Shown here: positions 52,700 through 60,452 of the stretch, one piece after another
Layout: every line of letters starts with the position of its first letter
How positions within the stretch are numbered: position 1 is the stretch's first letter
From: an uncultured Verrucomicrobiota bacterium
GTDB lineage: Bacteria; Verrucomicrobiota; Kiritimatiellia; CAIVKH01
DNA length: 64,000 nt
Assembly (NCBI GenBank): GCA_937873455.1
Contig: CALMYG010000176.1
Coordinates: 1 to 64,000, forward strand
Direction of reading: 5' to 3'
Position numbers and translations under genes: made by a program
Notes under the pieces: model-generated
Seen by the model: only the letters and a program-made list of their open reading frames with translations
Databases searched by the model: none
What the model was told of the DNA's origin: nothing

Positions 52700-53643
52700 G
52701 GTTTCTCCTTCATGCGCCGCGAAAGTCGATCCAGCTCGGTAACGTCCTGGCTCCGGGTCACAGCCATGAAGCCGGTGGCATGGATGAAGGCAATTTCCGG
52801 GTCATCGACCAGGAAACGGAAGTCAATAGGATCGCTATCGGAAACGGAGGTGAGCACGAAGCCCGGTCCGCGCTCGTCGGGGGTGATGGTTAATCGGGCT
52901 TCCGGGGCCTTTTCGCGCAGGAAAACTTGGAATGCCTTGCGGGCAAGTGATCGGGGGGCGTCGGGCCATTTAAGCAGAATTATATCATCAATCCATTCAG
53001 GAGGTGCAATGAAGGGCTTGCCTACTTCCACCTTCACATCAGGGGGGATTCGGACTCCGGAGATGACTTGTTTTTCATACCCGTCAATCAAGTCAGGAAG
53101 TTGTCTCAGTTCCGCCAACAGATGCTGCCCGATGCTCCACAGAAACCTCCATAGCATGTCATCAGGCCGGATCGCGTTCTTCATAGAGAAAATATCGACC
53201 AATACTTCCTCCAGCGGAGATCGAAACTGCGGAAGAATGAGAGCTAGATCATGTATGCCAAACAGCTTCTCCACGGCCCGGGGTCCCCCGGCGTCCAAGC
53301 GCTCAAAAGCTTCCAGCCAGGGCCAACAGCGACGCGCAACGGATTCCAGGCCTAGATGTTCAAGCACCAGGCTGAGGGTACAACGGGGCGTATCCTCCGG
53401 ATCGAATTGGTGATGATCGAAGTTTAGCCGGCCGGGGTCGTGGCAACAACCGGTGTCGAGAACATACACGGAAGCGTCATCGAGTTCGGCGGGCGTCACA
53501 TCGGGCACGCGTGAAATCGAGGTGACGGTTTCGTCCGCGGCCAACAGGAGGGCGATGGACACCACTTCATCGGCATGGGCCGATCCGGCATGGGTGATGA
53601 TGCGGCGGGGCAAAGCGGCTGGATTCGTGGTTTGTGTGTTCAT
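52696..53643 (-). CDS. MYG1-like DHH-type exonuclease
   Basis: A 315-residue protein of the MYG1/UPF0160 family. ITHAGSAHADEVVSIALLL is the metal-binding HADE motif, LDTGCCHDPGRLNFDHHQFDP holds the DHH motif, and the C-terminal part (KAFQVFLREKAPE) follows. MYG1 is a 3'-5' RNA exonuclease in eukaryotes; bacterial members are little studied. It is first in an operon with the Ntn-hydrolase and has an island promoter signal 21 bases before the ATG. Divergent from the second RT gene. Confidence 0.7.
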   Translation of the reverse strand: MNTQTTNPAALPRRIITHAGSAHADEVVSIALLLAADETVTSISRVPDVTPAELDDASVYVLDTGCCHDPGRLNFDHHQFDPEDTPRCTLSLVLEHLGLESVARRCWPWLEAFERLDAGGPRAVEKLFGIHDLALILPQFRSPLEEVLVDIFSMKNAIRPDDMLWRFLWSIGQHLLAELRQLPDLIDGYEKQVISGVRIPPDVKVEVGKPFIAPPEWIDDIILLKWPDAPRSLARKAFQVFLREKAPEARLTITPDERGPGFVLTSVSDSDPIDFRFLVDDPEIAFIHATGFMAVTRSQDVTELDRLSRRMKEKP

Positions 53644-53664
53644 GGTTTTGGCATCCTATACCAC

Positions 53665-53693
53665 AAGAAGCGCTGATGGCGCGGAATTTCCGG
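53665..53693 (-). promoter_or_regulatory. Island promoter signal before the MYG1-like gene
   Basis: Coding strand: CCGGAAAT-N13-CGCTTCTT, a full consensus match, 21 bases before the ATG at 53643. Confidence 0.6.
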
Positions 53694-53781
53694 TTCCTGG
53701 ATGTTTTTGTGCTTTATAGAGACAGCCCAACAACCCCATCCCAATGGAAGCAGCTACACGCAAGTCGGTTCTTGCTCGTAG

Positions 53782-53804
53782 CCGCCACCATTAGGTGGTG
53801 GCGG
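53782..53804 (+). other. Hairpin in the divergent region before the second RT
   Basis: The sequence CCGCCACC-ATTAGGT-GGTGGCGG forms a perfect 8-bp stem, followed about 10 bases later by CATTTTT. It could be a weak terminator or the 3' end of a small RNA starting near a TTATAG box at about 53720. Confidence 0.35.
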
Positions 53805-53818
53805 TGCATCCCATTTTT

Positions 53819-53847
53819 CCGGAAAACCTTCCGCCTCCCTGCTTCTT
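53819..53847 (+). promoter_or_regulatory. Island promoter signal before the RT-SSB-helicase operon
   Basis: Plus strand: CCGGAAAA-N13-TGCTTCTT, seven bases before the RT ATG at 53855. It sets the RT start. Confidence 0.6.
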
Positions 53848-53854
53848 CCCAGGC

Positions 53855-55474
53855 ATGAACACATACGCTTTTTCCCGACAACCATTATCCGCCTTGATGT
53901 CCAACCGGAATCTGGCCGTCGCCATGACCAAGGTGGCGCGTTATTACCGCACCCAGAATTTTGCCGGGACGCCGGACGCGGGAATGCTGGATCTGATGGA
54001 CACGGCGATGCTTCGCGCCATGGTGATGGATGGAAGCTACCGCTTTCAACCTCTGCGCCCCTATTTCACGGAGAAGAAAAGCGGCGCGGTGCGGATGGAA
54101 ACCATATCGTCGCCGCTGGACCGGGTGGTGATTCAAGCCCTCTTCAACCGGATCGGGTATCAGATTCAAGGGGGTCTTTCCCTTTCCGCGACCGTACGCA
54201 ACGAGCTGGTGGCGCCGGCATATCGATTCAATTCGCCGCGGTCGAAGTATATCTTTTCCTTCTGGCCGACGGATTACCGGGCCCACCGGAACCGGATGGT
54301 TCGCCTGGCTCGGCGTCATCGCCGGGGTGTCGTTCTGCATGCCGACATCCAGAACTTTTATCCGTCGGTTGACCGCCGGCTTGTCCGTAACTTATTGGCT
54401 CCCTGGTTCACGGAAGAGGTGTGGCCGTTGGTGGATCAGTATCTTGATTTCAGCCTGACCCATCAGGAGACCACCCGGCCTCTTTATGCTGGCCTGCCTA
54501 TCGAGGAACCCATCTCGCGTTTGCTGGGCAATATGGTGCTGGAGTCGCTCGACCGGTTCGCCTTGCAGGAGTTGGAAATGCCATACGGTCGCTATGTGGA
54601 TGATCTCACCTTCTTCCTGCCCAATGAACATGCCGCCCGGGAGACGCGTCAGCGCATCGAGGAGTTTTTGCTGGTCGAATTGGGACTCGCCATCAACGCG
54701 GAGAAGGTCGAGATCGCGCCGACGGCGGAACTGGCCGACGGGGCGGCGGCGGCATTTAGCCGGCGTCTCTCTATCCTGAATGCCAATCTGGCATTGGTTC
54801 CCTTTCAGCCCGGCCTCAAAAAGGGTATGGTGGGAGCGCTGAAGGGCATGCTCAAGCAAATGCCCGATGACACCGGCGAGGAGGCGGCCAATCAACTCAA
54901 GGTGCGCGGAGTCAAATTTGCGGCTTGGCGGCTGGCCAGACTCAAGGCCACCCGGCAGGTGGATGCCATCGGATCCCTGCTGATTGACGAGCGGTTCCAG
55001 CGTATCGCCGCAATTGCCCTTGCCTATCTGGGCACACCCAAGGCCATTCAACATTTGCGGTCCTGGCTGGCGGAATACGGAAGTAGTTTGTCCCGGCACG
55101 ACCAGATCACGGTGGCCGCGGCCTTGGCCCGAAATAACCACCTCCGTCACTTTCCGATGCTGGAAACAATGGCCGCGACGTGCCCGGAATTGCTGGCGGT
55201 CATCAGGCTGAAACACGCCACGCCCCGGCAGTTGCGCGAAGGCATCGCGGATGCCGATCCCCTGGTGCGGCGGGCCTGCGCCCTGCACCTTATCGGCATA
55301 TCACGTAAACCAGAAGGCCTGAAAACCGCGCTCAAGCGGGCCCTAAAACAGGAAGTGGACCGGGATACCCGCATCGCATTCGAGGCCGCCATCAAACTTT
55401 TTTCCGGAAATGCCACCACAACACGACTTCTTAAAAAGAGAAACAAGAAGGAAGCCACACCATGTCATCCATGA
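53855..55474 (+). CDS. Abi/UG-like reverse transcriptase with HEAT-type repeats
   Basis: A 539-residue RT unrelated in detail to the RT-primase. Catalytic residues are Asp164 in HADIQNFYPSVD and YVDD at 247-250. The fourth motif is GLPIEEPISRLLGNMVLESLD near 213, closer to the GLPxGxxxSRxLA pattern of AbiA/AbiK and UG/DRT defence RTs than to intron RTs. Residues 380-530 are alpha-alpha repeats (RIAAIALAYLGTPKAIQHL, VRRACALHLIGISRKPEGL), like the alpha-Rep domains of that group. It is the first gene of a run with ssb and a NERD helicase, and I suspect a phage-defence function. Confidence 0.75.
   Translation: MNTYAFSRQPLSALMSNRNLAVAMTKVARYYRTQNFAGTPDAGMLDLMDTAMLRAMVMDGSYRFQPLRPYFTEKKSGAVRMETISSPLDRVVIQALFNRIGYQIQGGLSLSATVRNELVAPAYRFNSPRSKYIFSFWPTDYRAHRNRMVRLARRHRRGVVLHADIQNFYPSVDRRLVRNLLAPWFTEEVWPLVDQYLDFSLTHQETTRPLYAGLPIEEPISRLLGNMVLESLDRFALQELEMPYGRYVDDLTFFLPNEHAARETRQRIEEFLLVELGLAINAEKVEIAPTAELADGAAAAFSRRLSILNANLALVPFQPGLKKGMVGALKGMLKQMPDDTGEEAANQLKVRGVKFAAWRLARLKATRQVDAIGSLLIDERFQRIAAIALAYLGTPKAIQHLRSWLAEYGSSLSRHDQITVAAALARNNHLRHFPMLETMAATCPELLAVIRLKHATPRQLREGIADADPLVRRACALHLIGISRKPEGLKTALKRALKQEVDRDTRIAFEAAIKLFSGNATTTRLLKKRNKKEATPCHP
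55404..55432 (+). promoter_or_regulatory. Internal island promoter signal before ssb
   Basis: Plus strand: CCGGAAAT-N13-GACTTCTT inside the 3' end of the RT gene, 29 bases before the ssb ATG. It lies in coding sequence, so codon constraint alone would not explain the match. Confidence 0.5.
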
Positions 55475-55929
55475 ACCATGTCATTGTATTGGGAGGTCTG
55501 ACCCGCGACCCGGAACTGCGGCATACTGGCGGAGGGCAGGCCATCTGCAAATTCAGCCTGGCCCTGACCGATGTCTATAAGGACAAGTCCGGCAAGGAGG
55601 TCAAATCGACCTGTTACGTGGATATCGATGCCTGGGGCAAACTGGGCGAGACGATCGCCAAGCATCTTCGTAAGGGCTCCCAAGCGCTGGTGCAGGGACG
55701 TCTGCAGATGGAGCAGTGGGACGCCAAGGATGGTACCAAGCGCACCAAACTCAGCTTGCGTGCGTTCGACGTGCAATTTATGGGGCGGCCATCAGGTGTC
55801 ATTCAGGAAAAAGAATTTGAGGATGGATATGAGAGCCCCTCACCCATGGGTTCCAGCTCCGGACCACAAAAGCCCCGCGTCCATACCGGGGGCAAGAATG
55901 ATGAAGATGATGAGATTGTCCCCTTCTAG
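55462..55929 (+). CDS. ssb: Single-stranded DNA-binding protein
   Basis: A 155-residue SSB. The OB fold is recognised by NHVIVLGGLTRDPELRHT, CKFSLALTD and KGSQALVQGRLQMEQW. A flexible linker ends in the acidic tip NDEDDEIVPF, the docking tail for DNA-repair partners, so it is a full, functional-looking SSB. GGAAG lies seven bases before the ATG. It overlaps the RT gene and may protect the cDNA made by the RT. It is probably not the chromosomal housekeeping copy, given its context. Confidence 0.9.
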   Translation: MSSMNHVIVLGGLTRDPELRHTGGGQAICKFSLALTDVYKDKSGKEVKSTCYVDIDAWGKLGETIAKHLRKGSQALVQGRLQMEQWDAKDGTKRTKLSLRAFDVQFMGRPSGVIQEKEFEDGYESPSPMGSSSGPQKPRVHTGGKNDEDDEIVPF

Positions 55930-55938
55930 AGGTATCAC

Positions 55939-57810
55939 ATGGCTGAAATGATTCCAGAAAGCCTGTCCAACTGCGACTCCGCCACCAGCGGCGAGAAGCG
56001 GGTGTTCAACTTTCTCCGGGACATACTACTGCCCGACGAGGAGTTCATTGTCTGGCATGAACCCCGAATGATTGCCCGCTACCCGGACTTCATCGTCTGG
56101 TCACAGAACCACGGTCTGTTTCTGATCGAGGTTAAGGATTGGCTCGCCTCCCAGGTTCGGAAGATGAATCCCGATCATTTTGAGCTGGACTTCGGCGATG
56201 GCCCGAAACAGTTCAAGGCGCCGCTGGCCCAGGCCCGCGAAGCGGCCAACCACGTGATGAGCGCCCTTAAAAAGATTCCGTCCTTCCGGCATGCCAACGG
56301 AACCAACAAGGATCGTCTGGTCTTTCCGGTGGGCTACGCTGTTTTCTGGACCAACATCACCAAGTCCCAGTCGGATGAAATCAGACTGACCGATGTTGTT
56401 CCCGCGAACCTGTGTTTTTTCCAGGATGACTTGCGGTTGGACACCTCGAGTCGCGAGGAGCGGCGGGCCATATCCGCCCGCATCAAGCAGGCTTTTACCG
56501 TCTGGTACGATTTCGACCCTCTTTCAATAGAGGACCTTAAACTGCTCCGGCATGTCATTTTTCCGGAAGTACGCATCCAGTCCGTTCGCAAACTACGTAC
56601 CGCCGAGGATGAAAATATTCTCAAGACACTGGACCTTCAACAGGAGAAGACCGCCAAGAGTATCGGCAACGGGCACCGGATCATTCAAGGGGTGGCGGGT
56701 AGCGGGAAGACCCTGGTTCTTTCCTGTCGCGCCCGCTTCCTCAAGTCCGCGGCGGTCAAATGGCGGGTGCTGGTGGTCTGCTACAACATCTCGTTGTCGC
56801 GCTACATCAGCCAGTTAATCCAGGCTGCCGGCCCCAACGGAAAATCCGTGGATATCGAGGTCACTCACTTTCACGGCTTGGTCAAGCGACTCACCGGACT
56901 CAACCTGTCCCGGCAGGAGGGAGAGGATAGCGAGTCCTATGACGAGCGTATGGGACAGATTCTTCTCGGCCGCATGGCCGAGGGCTCTATTCCCCGGGGG
57001 TGCTATGATGCCATCCTTATTGATGAGGGGCAGGACTTCCAGGAAACCTGGATGAAGGGGCTCTTGCAACTGCTGAATGAAAAGAGCGACAGCTTGCTGT
57101 TCTGCTATGACCCGGCCCAGAATGTTTTTGGGCGGAAACGACCCAACTGGAAACAGGTCGGCATGAAAGTGCAGGGTAAGAAGCCAGTCCGCCTGCAGAC
57201 CAATTACCGCAATACCACCGAGATCCTCAGCGCGGCCAACCTTTTCAGCGACAAGCCGGTGCCGACCGGATCAACCACCCTGGAGGATGAACTATACCAG
57301 CACTTGATTCCTGTTCCGGTTGACCGGCATGGCGCGGCCCCAATCTTGGCCAAAAGGTCATCTTGCCGCGATTTGTGCCGGTACATTCTCGACACGATAG
57401 ACAGATATATCCAGTCCGGCACATGCAACTGGTCGGACATCGGCATCTTGTATATTCACCGCAAGTGGATGAATTTTCCCGAGACCTTCGCCGACGCCTT
57501 CGGGAAGCGTTTCGGGGCCGCAAGGCTCTACTGGGCGACGCAAAACCGCCAGAGCAAACTGGATCTGGACCTGAACTCGCCCAGCGCCAAACTGATGACC
57601 ATCGAGTCCTGCAAAGGCATGGAGTTCAGGGTGGTATTCCTCGTGGGACTTGAGGGCATGCCCCGTTCATATATACCCGCTGACATCGAGCGCAAACTGG
57701 CCTATGTCGGCATCACGCGCGCCCAGGATGAGTTGCATGTTGTTTATGTCAACGAGACGGGATTTGTCTCCGAATTGAAAACACAAAGCACCTCCTTTGT
57801 GGCACAATGA
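55939..57810 (+). CDS. NERD-domain UvrD/Rep-like helicase
   Basis: A 623-residue protein. The N-terminal NERD nuclease-related domain (residues 15-130) contains YPDFIVWSQNHGLFLIEVKDW with Asp and Glu-Val-Lys in the nuclease-site pattern. A superfamily 1 helicase follows: Walker A GVAGSGKTLV near 254, DEGQDF as motif II near 356, LQTNYRNTTEI as motif IV/V, and a closing KLAYVGITRAQDELHVV. Ten bases separate it from ssb. The RT-SSB-helicase grouping suggests a single system acting on DNA intermediates. Confidence 0.85.
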   Translation: MAEMIPESLSNCDSATSGEKRVFNFLRDILLPDEEFIVWHEPRMIARYPDFIVWSQNHGLFLIEVKDWLASQVRKMNPDHFELDFGDGPKQFKAPLAQAREAANHVMSALKKIPSFRHANGTNKDRLVFPVGYAVFWTNITKSQSDEIRLTDVVPANLCFFQDDLRLDTSSREERRAISARIKQAFTVWYDFDPLSIEDLKLLRHVIFPEVRIQSVRKLRTAEDENILKTLDLQQEKTAKSIGNGHRIIQGVAGSGKTLVLSCRARFLKSAAVKWRVLVVCYNISLSRYISQLIQAAGPNGKSVDIEVTHFHGLVKRLTGLNLSRQEGEDSESYDERMGQILLGRMAEGSIPRGCYDAILIDEGQDFQETWMKGLLQLLNEKSDSLLFCYDPAQNVFGRKRPNWKQVGMKVQGKKPVRLQTNYRNTTEILSAANLFSDKPVPTGSTTLEDELYQHLIPVPVDRHGAAPILAKRSSCRDLCRYILDTIDRYIQSGTCNWSDIGILYIHRKWMNFPETFADAFGKRFGAARLYWATQNRQSKLDLDLNSPSAKLMTIESCKGMEFRVVFLVGLEGMPRSYIPADIERKLAYVGITRAQDELHVVYVNETGFVSELKTQSTSFVAQ

Positions 57811-59300
57811 AAATAGTGATGTTACTTCAGGTACAAAAGAGATGGGTCACACCTTCGATTACGAGGCTTGCCTTGACCCGAATTGTTAAAGCTATTTTAT
57901 TCCTATCCATTAACCTCAGCGGCGCACACCAAACGAGGGCCGGCACCCTCACCCTTTCGCGCTCAGGCGACGCCTATACCCTGGTGGCAGAACAGGCGAT
58001 TCTCTCCGATATTCTGGCGGAAATTGACCGGCAGGAACCGGCGGCGCTGCGCTTTTTCGGCGATTACAGTCAGGCCGTTTCAGCGACCTACCGGAATGTC
58101 GCGTTGGATACCCTGCTCTACCGATTGGGGGTGAGCTATGTGTTGACCTATGAAGCGGATGACGCGGGCGAATACCGGTTGAGCGATGCCATGACGCTGG
58201 ATTCGGGCAGCATGGGGGTGGATCCGGATACAGCCGCCAAAATCCGCAAACTGATCCGCGACCTGCGGGATGACAACATCCCGAATAATGCGACAGCAGC
58301 CATCCATAACCTCCGGGAAATGGGGTGCGTGGTGGCGCCATTTCTCGAAGAGGCGCTCTATGACCAGGATTTTCAAGCACGGCACATCGCCGCCAATATG
58401 CTCCGACTGTTTTGCCCTTCGCCAACGCCAAGCGACCGGTTGATCGAACTGTCCTTTGAGTTGTTGGATCAGGATGATCTTGATTACAACTTCAATTATC
58501 TGGTCTCGGCCCATAGCGCCTTCGAACTTCTTGCCGATAGCAACATCTATCCCCGGGTGCGGAGCCGAATTCTCAACAACCTCTCCCATAAAGACGCCCG
58601 AACCCGACTCTACTCCGCCCTCATTGCCGCCCAGCACCGGGAAACCGCGATGACGGAAACCCTGGTCCGGATCATGGCGCCTCATTTGGCGGACAACGAT
58701 CTGCGCGGCGACGCCGCGGCGTGCGCCTATGCCATCCATCAGTTGGGGCCAGCCGTATTGCCCTATTTGCGCACGTATCGCACTTCATCGGACGTGCAGC
58801 AGACCGAGTTGGCCAATCTCATCTACACTTCGCTCGAAACCGGCGCCATTCCCGACTTTGCGCCGGCCATGTATGCCAGCTACAACCGGATGCCGATTGA
58901 GTGGCGACCCTATGTTGGGGTAACGGACTGGAACCGGAATCGTTTTCCGGATCAAACCGGCCAATACCACAACCTGTCGGAACCGCGCAGGACCGTGACC
59001 GACTACTTCGGAGCGGGATACAACTCGTCGTACTACGCCTGGCAGGATGAGCAGAGACGTTTCGAGGAAATGTTTACGATGCCGGAAATCCGGGGGTATT
59101 ACTTCGATCCCCATGACAATCCGGCGCGGGAACCGGCGGTTGAGGCGCCGTTCCCTTACACCGTCAGGTCGGGTGAAACCATGGAAAGCATCTCCAGCAA
59201 ATTCGCGACCACACCGGAGGCTATCATTAAACTAAACCCCCTGCTGCCTCAAGACAGGTCGGTGGAATCCGGCATGGTCATGCGCATCCCGTGGGATTAA
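57807..59300 (+). CDS. Exported HEAT-repeat/LysM protein
   Basis: A 497-residue protein with a signal-like N-terminus (RIVKAILFLSINLSGAHQTRA), an STN-like region near 60-115 (AVSATYRNVALDTLLYRLGVSY) and helical HEAT-type repeats from 130 to 330. A C-terminal LysM domain carries YTVRSGETMESISSKFATTPEAIIKLNP. It probably binds peptidoglycan in the periplasm. Its start overlaps the helicase stop by ATGA; an internal TTG could give a more typical signal peptide. It may be the first gene outside the island carried along by read-through. Confidence 0.6.
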   Translation: MKIVMLLQVQKRWVTPSITRLALTRIVKAILFLSINLSGAHQTRAGTLTLSRSGDAYTLVAEQAILSDILAEIDRQEPAALRFFGDYSQAVSATYRNVALDTLLYRLGVSYVLTYEADDAGEYRLSDAMTLDSGSMGVDPDTAAKIRKLIRDLRDDNIPNNATAAIHNLREMGCVVAPFLEEALYDQDFQARHIAANMLRLFCPSPTPSDRLIELSFELLDQDDLDYNFNYLVSAHSAFELLADSNIYPRVRSRILNNLSHKDARTRLYSALIAAQHRETAMTETLVRIMAPHLADNDLRGDAAACAYAIHQLGPAVLPYLRTYRTSSDVQQTELANLIYTSLETGAIPDFAPAMYASYNRMPIEWRPYVGVTDWNRNRFPDQTGQYHNLSEPRRTVTDYFGAGYNSSYYAWQDEQRRFEEMFTMPEIRGYYFDPHDNPAREPAVEAPFPYTVRSGETMESISSKFATTPEAIIKLNPLLPQDRSVESGMVMRIPWD

Positions 59301-59320
59301 CGACCTGTACGGGCGGCGCG

Positions 59321-60334
59321 TTATTCCGTGACCAGGGCGGCGAGCCGGAAACCGGCATCTTCAATCATGCGCAGGTCTTTATCGTAGCCCTGGCCGCCCG
59401 TGGTGAGGTAGCCCTCGGAGAACATGGAGTTGGCGGGGTACAAGGCGAAGGCCTGCATGTCGCGCAAGTTGACTTCGCGTCCGCCGGCGACCCGGATATC
59501 CCGCGAGGGATTGACGAACCGCATCATGCACAACATTTTGAGGCACTCCATCGGACGCAAGCGGGGTACATGCTCCATCGGGGTTCCCGGGCGGGGATCG
59601 AGAAAGTTGATCGGAATCGACTCAACTTCCAATTCCCGCAATTCGTAGGCGAGGTCGAGGCGATCGTCGATGGTCTCCCCCATGCCGATGATTCCGCCGC
59701 AGCAGGCTTCCATGCCGGCCGCCTTGGCCGCCCGGACGGTGGCGACGCGGTCGTCGTAGTGATGGGTTTGGCACACCTGGGGAAAGAAGTTGCGGCTGGT
59801 TTCCAGGTTGTGGTTGAAGCGGGTGACGCCGGCTTCAGCCAGGCGCTTGGCTTGTTCGTCGTTCAGCAACCCAAGCGAGGTGCAGATGTTAATCGGGATT
59901 TCGGCTTTGATGCGGCGCACCGCTTCGCAAATGATATCCATTTCCTTGTCGGAGGGTCCACGGGTGGCGGTTACCATGCAGTATTTTACCGCTTTCATCT
60001 CGTGAGCCTTGCGCGCCCCTTCGATCAATTCCTCCACCGACTGCATGTGATAACGCTCGACCTTGCTTTGGGCGCCGATGGCCTGGCTGCAAAAGGAGCA
60101 ATTTTCCCGGCACAATCCGCTTTTGGCATTTTGAAGGACATGCAGGCGAACGTCCCAACCGTGAAAACGATGGCGCACCCGGAATGCCGCGTGCAACAAG
60201 GCGAGAATTTCTTCATCGGGCGCGTTTAATACCGCCCGGGCTTCCTCCCGGTCCGGCGATTCGCCGCGCAGAGATTTTTCCGCCAGATGGTTCCAGTTGA
60301 TTGCCGTATATTCGCCTAACGTGTCAGATTTCAT
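59321..60334 (-). CDS. bioB: BioB, biotin synthase
   Basis: A 337-residue radical-SAM enzyme that inserts sulfur into dethiobiotin. The radical cluster motif is CRENCSFC (Cys75, Cys79, Cys82), followed by the ARGxPS-type segments and NLETSRNFFPQVC with a conserved Cys for the second cluster. The NFLDPRPGTPME and VAGGREVNLRD stretches are diagnostic. The start is the ATG giving MKSDTLGEYT. Divergent from bioF. Confidence 0.95.
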   Translation of the reverse strand: MKSDTLGEYTAINWNHLAEKSLRGESPDREEARAVLNAPDEEILALLHAAFRVRHRFHGWDVRLHVLQNAKSGLCRENCSFCSQAIGAQSKVERYHMQSVEELIEGARKAHEMKAVKYCMVTATRGPSDKEMDIICEAVRRIKAEIPINICTSLGLLNDEQAKRLAEAGVTRFNHNLETSRNFFPQVCQTHHYDDRVATVRAAKAAGMEACCGGIIGMGETIDDRLDLAYELRELEVESIPINFLDPRPGTPMEHVPRLRPMECLKMLCMMRFVNPSRDIRVAGGREVNLRDMQAFALYPANSMFSEGYLTTGGQGYDKDLRMIEDAGFRLAALVTE

Positions 60335-60452
60335 GGCGGTATTTATGCCATACGGGGCGGAAATCGCAAGAAAAGTTGAGGGTTTTTCTTGTTGGGCGCG
60401 GCCATCTTCCCGGATTATAGTGCGGGCCGTGACGACGCCTACGCATAACCCC

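Noticed and set aside
53855..57810. Diversity-generating retroelement or retron
   Set aside because: There is no template/variable repeat pair and no Avd-like gene. The SSB and helicase neighbours do not fit, and no msr/msd-type inverted repeat is apparent.
13121..59300. Prophage or integrative conjugative element
   Set aside because: No integrase, terminase, capsid, relaxase or type IV secretion gene is present, and no tRNA with a flanking attachment repeat. Only the PcfJ-like gene hints at mobile DNA.
60335..60452. BirA operator between bioB and bioF
   Set aside because: The divergent gap would be the right place, but I see no TTGTAAAC-type palindrome.
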